NCBI GenBank assembly: GCA_022560215.1
Contig: JADFTO010000088.1
Location: forward strand, 1-9,745
Direction: 5' to 3'
Origin: Pseudomonadota bacterium
Lineage (GTDB): Bacteria > Pseudomonadota > Alphaproteobacteria > Rhodospirillales > 2-02-FULL-58-16
Length of the DNA stretch: 9,745 nucleotides
The notes under the pieces are model-generated. The model ran no database searches. It was not told the DNA's origin and worked only from the letters and a program-made list of their open reading frames with translations. The translations under genes and the position numbers were made by a program. This document shows, piece after piece, positions 6,925 to 9,745 of the stretch (its first letter is position 1; the number at the start of each line of letters is the position of its first letter).

Positions 6925-6938
<14 letters not shown>
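6444..6938 (-). CDS. DUF934 family protein, sulfite-reductase partner
   Basis: A 164-residue protein of the DUF934 family, which is typically encoded beside cysI-type reductases in Proteobacteria; its biochemical role is not established. The hallmark block is intact: APLGVRLKAGQ (48-58), FDVIALEFPVFTDGRAYSYA (70-89), then LRERYAYAGQVRAVGNVLRD (92-111) and YFMRRCGFDAFEV (114-126). The ATG at 6938 lies inside the last codons of the upstream reductase gene, a 14-bp overlap in a different frame, with AAGGA about 9 nt upstream; translational coupling is likely. The same frame stays open for 61 codons further upstream, but that stretch is only an out-of-frame reading of the reductase gene. No signal peptide or membrane segment is seen. 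The neighbouring cysH often found with this pair is absent here. Confidence 0.9.
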
Positions 6939-8601
<1,663 letters not shown>

Positions 8602-8612
8602 TACAGGCACCG

Positions 8613-8634
8613 GCGGGAATGTTCCCGTTCCCGC
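8613..8634 (-). promoter_or_regulatory. Hairpin in the cysI leader
   Basis: On the minus-strand transcript GCGGGAA pairs with UUCCCGC (7 bp) around an 8-nt loop. The stem ends 11 nt before the cysI ATG. TTCCCG occurs twice in tandem on the plus strand (8622-8633), so a competing stem can form. As no clear Shine-Dalgarno exists, this stem could shape translation initiation. Effect inferred. Confidence 0.4.
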
Positions 8635-8644
8635 GGTTCCTTAT

Positions 8645-8673
8645 ATTATGGGTACGGTGCCTTATTTTGTCAA
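8645..8673 (-). promoter_or_regulatory. Sigma70-type promoter of the cysI operon
   Basis: On the minus strand a perfect -35 TTGACA (8673-8668) is followed by exactly 17 bp and a -10 of CATAAT (8650-8645), five of six matches to consensus. Transcription would begin near 8638, giving a leader of about 37 nt that contains the hairpin at 8613-8634. GGCACCG/CGGTGCC inverted arms (8606-8612, 8655-8661) flank the -10 and start site. Confidence 0.65.
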
Positions 8674-8691
8674 TTAAACATGTAAAATTGA
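8670..8691. promoter_or_regulatory. Imperfect 22-bp palindrome overlapping the cysI -35
   Basis: TCAATT (8670-8675) and AATTGA (8686-8691) flank a central ACATGT (8678-8683); 18 of 22 positions obey the symmetry. It overlaps four bases of the -35 and extends upstream, a position used by repressors and by activators touching the -35. The bound factor is unknown. Confidence 0.5.
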
Positions 8692-8718
8692 TATGTAATA
8701 CATAACATTAGTGTATTA
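8692..8718. promoter_or_regulatory. Further AT-rich dyads in the cysI-ctaA divergent region
   Basis: TATGTAATACATA (8692-8704) is an odd-centred perfect palindrome abutting the previous dyad. TAATACA (8696-8702) and TGTATTA (8712-8718) form a 7-bp inverted repeat over 9 bp. Either could be a second operator or part of the ctaA promoter, which I could not define. The rest of the region up to the ctaA start (8719-8833) is GC-rich, holds three ATCCGG copies, and shows no convincing gene. Confidence 0.4.
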
Positions 8719-8833
8719 AATGCCGACGCCGGGCCCGCACCGACGGCGTTTACGGGCCTGCCCGGGCCGAAAGGGCTTGGTTGGCGTCGAATCCGGATGA
8801 TATCAAGAGTCTATCCGGCGGCATATCCGGGCC

Positions 8834-8855
8834 GAAGGAGACATGAAGGAGACAT
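8834..8855 (+). repeat. Tandem 11-bp duplication carrying two Shine-Dalgarno sequences before ctaA
   Basis: GAAGGAGACAT occurs twice head to tail (8834-8844, 8845-8855). The second copy's AGGAG is 7 nt upstream of the GTG start of ctaA, ideal spacing. The junction creates an ATG (8843-8845) followed by three codons and TAG (8855-8857), a four-residue MKET mini-frame ending just before the ctaA start. Confidence 0.75.
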
Positions 8856-8858
8856 AGA

Positions 8859-9745
8859 GTGGACACGAGCCGGCCAATCGCTGCGTGGCTTATCTCCATC
8901 GTCGCCATGATCGCGGCCATGGTGGTGCTGGGGGGGCTCACCCGCCTGACCCATTCGGGGCTGTCCATGGTCGAGTGGAAACCCCTGACCGGCTGGCTGC
9001 CGCCGCTCGGCGACCGCGAGTGGGAGGAAGCCTTCGCCGCTTACCGTCAATTCCCCGAATACAAGGCTTTCAACGAAGGCATGACCCTGTCTGGGTTCAA
9101 GTCCATATTCTGGCTCGAATACATACACCGTCTGTGGGGACGCCTGATCGGCGTCGCCTTCTTCGTCCCGTTCGTGGTTTTCATGGTCAAGGGCTGGGTG
9201 AGGGGAGCCCTGGCGGTGAAGCTCCTGGTCATGTTCGTCCTCGGCGGACTCCAGGGAGTGCTGGGCTGGTACATGGTGAAAAGCGGACTGGTGGACCGCC
9301 CCGACGTGAGTCAGTACCGCCTGGTGGCCCATTTGGGCTTGGCGCTGCTCATCATGGGATACATGCTGTGGGTGGCCATGGACCTTCTCGACCCCCGGCC
9401 CCGGAGAGGCGGCGGCGCGTTGGCGGCCGCGGCCGCCGGGGTTTTCGCCCTGGTCTTCGTGACCGTTCTTTCGGGCGGGTTCGTCGCCGGACTGGACACC
9501 GGCTTCTCCTACAACACCTTTCCCTTGATGGAGGGCGATCCGTGGCCCGACGGCCTGTTCGCCCTCGATCCCGTCTTCGTCAACTTCTTCGAGAATGTCG
9601 CCACGGTGCAGTTCACGCACCGTGTGCTGGCGCTCGCCGTGCTGGCGGCAGTCGCCGCGTTCTGGGCAGGGGCGCAGAGGGCCCGGCTGGAGCGGCGCCG
9701 GCGCCTTGCCGCCAACGTCATGGCGGCGGCGGCGGCGATCCAGGT
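8859..9745 (+). CDS. ctaA: Heme A synthase (COX15/CtaA type), 3'-truncated by the window edge
   Basis: Oxidises the C8 methyl of heme O to the formyl group of heme A for aa3-type cytochrome oxidases; an inner-membrane protein of eight helices. About 295 codons are visible, so roughly the last 50-60 residues are missing. Signatures: LGGLTRLTHSGLSMVEWKPL (24-43) after helix 1; the heme-ligand motif EYIHR with H90; WYMVKSGL and VSQYRLVAHLGLA with H158; SGGFVAGLDTGFSYNTFPLM; and VQFTHR with H254. The fourth conserved His lies beyond the edge. This pattern is that of the COX15-like, proteobacterial/mitochondrial type rather than the shorter Bacillus type. The start is GTG 8859: an in-frame stop lies five codons upstream, and AGGAG precedes it by 7 nt. 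It is divergent from cysI across a 257-bp control region. Confidence 0.93.
   Translation, partial: MDTSRPIAAWLISIVAMIAAMVVLGGLTRLTHSGLSMVEWKPLTGWLPPLGDREWEEAFAAYRQFPEYKAFNEGMTLSGFKSIFWLEYIHRLWGRLIGVAFFVPFVVFMVKGWVRGALAVKLLVMFVLGGLQGVLGWYMVKSGLVDRPDVSQYRLVAHLGLALLIMGYMLWVAMDLLDPRPRRGGGALAAAAAGVFALVFVTVLSGGFVAGLDTGFSYNTFPLMEGDPWPDGLFALDPVFVNFFENVATVQFTHRVLALAVLAAVAAFWAGAQRARLERRRRLAANVMAAAAAIQ

Noticed and set aside
8720..8800. 26-codon frame starting at ATG 8720
   Set aside because: No Shine-Dalgarno, Arg/Pro/Gly-rich composition and no recognisable similarity; probably chance.
8791..8830. Three copies of ATCCGG upstream of ctaA (8793 region, 8813, 8825)
   Set aside because: Six-base matches with irregular spacing in GC-rich DNA are expected by chance; no further extension of similarity.
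8811..9620. 269-codon minus-strand frame opposite ctaA
   Set aside because: Shadow frame; the plus strand carries all heme A synthase signatures and a good Shine-Dalgarno.

Overview
The window is strongly GC-rich with a GC-biased third codon position. Its gene content (COX15-type heme A synthase, one-piece siroheme sulfite reductase followed by a DUF934 gene, ModE-like regulator with a MOT1 molybdate carrier) fits an alphaproteobacterium, probably of the Rhodospirillales type. That placement is inferred from gene content and protein flavour; no rRNA or other marker is visible.

Layout, left to right. (1) 2-3373, plus strand: the 3' part of a very large coiled-coil gene. The visible 996-residue body divides without remainder into 40 tandem repeats, 39 of 25 residues and one of 21, followed by a 121-residue non-repeated C-terminal domain. 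The repeats run off the left edge, so the true start lies outside the window. (2) 3523-5166, minus strand: a molybdenum module. A one-domain ModE-like regulator lies upstream of a MOT1-family transporter, and a compound inverted repeat in the 132-bp gap is a candidate molybdate-responsive operator. (3) 5447-8601, minus strand: an assimilatory sulfur module. It runs cysI-type sulfite/nitrite reductase, then a DUF934 gene whose start overlaps the cysI end, then a 211-bp spacer with a perfect 18-bp palindrome, then a uroporphyrinogen-III C-methyltransferase (cobA/SUMT), which commits the precursor to siroheme, the cofactor of CysI. (4) 8602-8858: an AT-rich divergent control region with a near-consensus sigma70 promoter for cysI, several dyads, and a duplicated Shine-Dalgarno segment ahead of the plus-strand gene. 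(5) 8859-9745, plus strand: the 5' part of ctaA (heme A synthase), cut by the right edge.

How they fit together: the SUMT supplies the siroheme branch and CysI uses siroheme plus a 4Fe-4S cluster to reduce sulfite (or nitrite) to sulfide (or ammonia). The molybdate module would feed molybdenum-cofactor enzymes. The coiled-coil gene and ctaA look functionally separate from both.

I found no rRNA, tRNA, CRISPR array, insertion sequence or phage gene. The most unusual element is the repeat protein. The most testable new regulatory signals are the palindrome before cobA, the compound dyad before the transporter, the dyads at the cysI promoter, and a run of ten G in the cysI coding strand.
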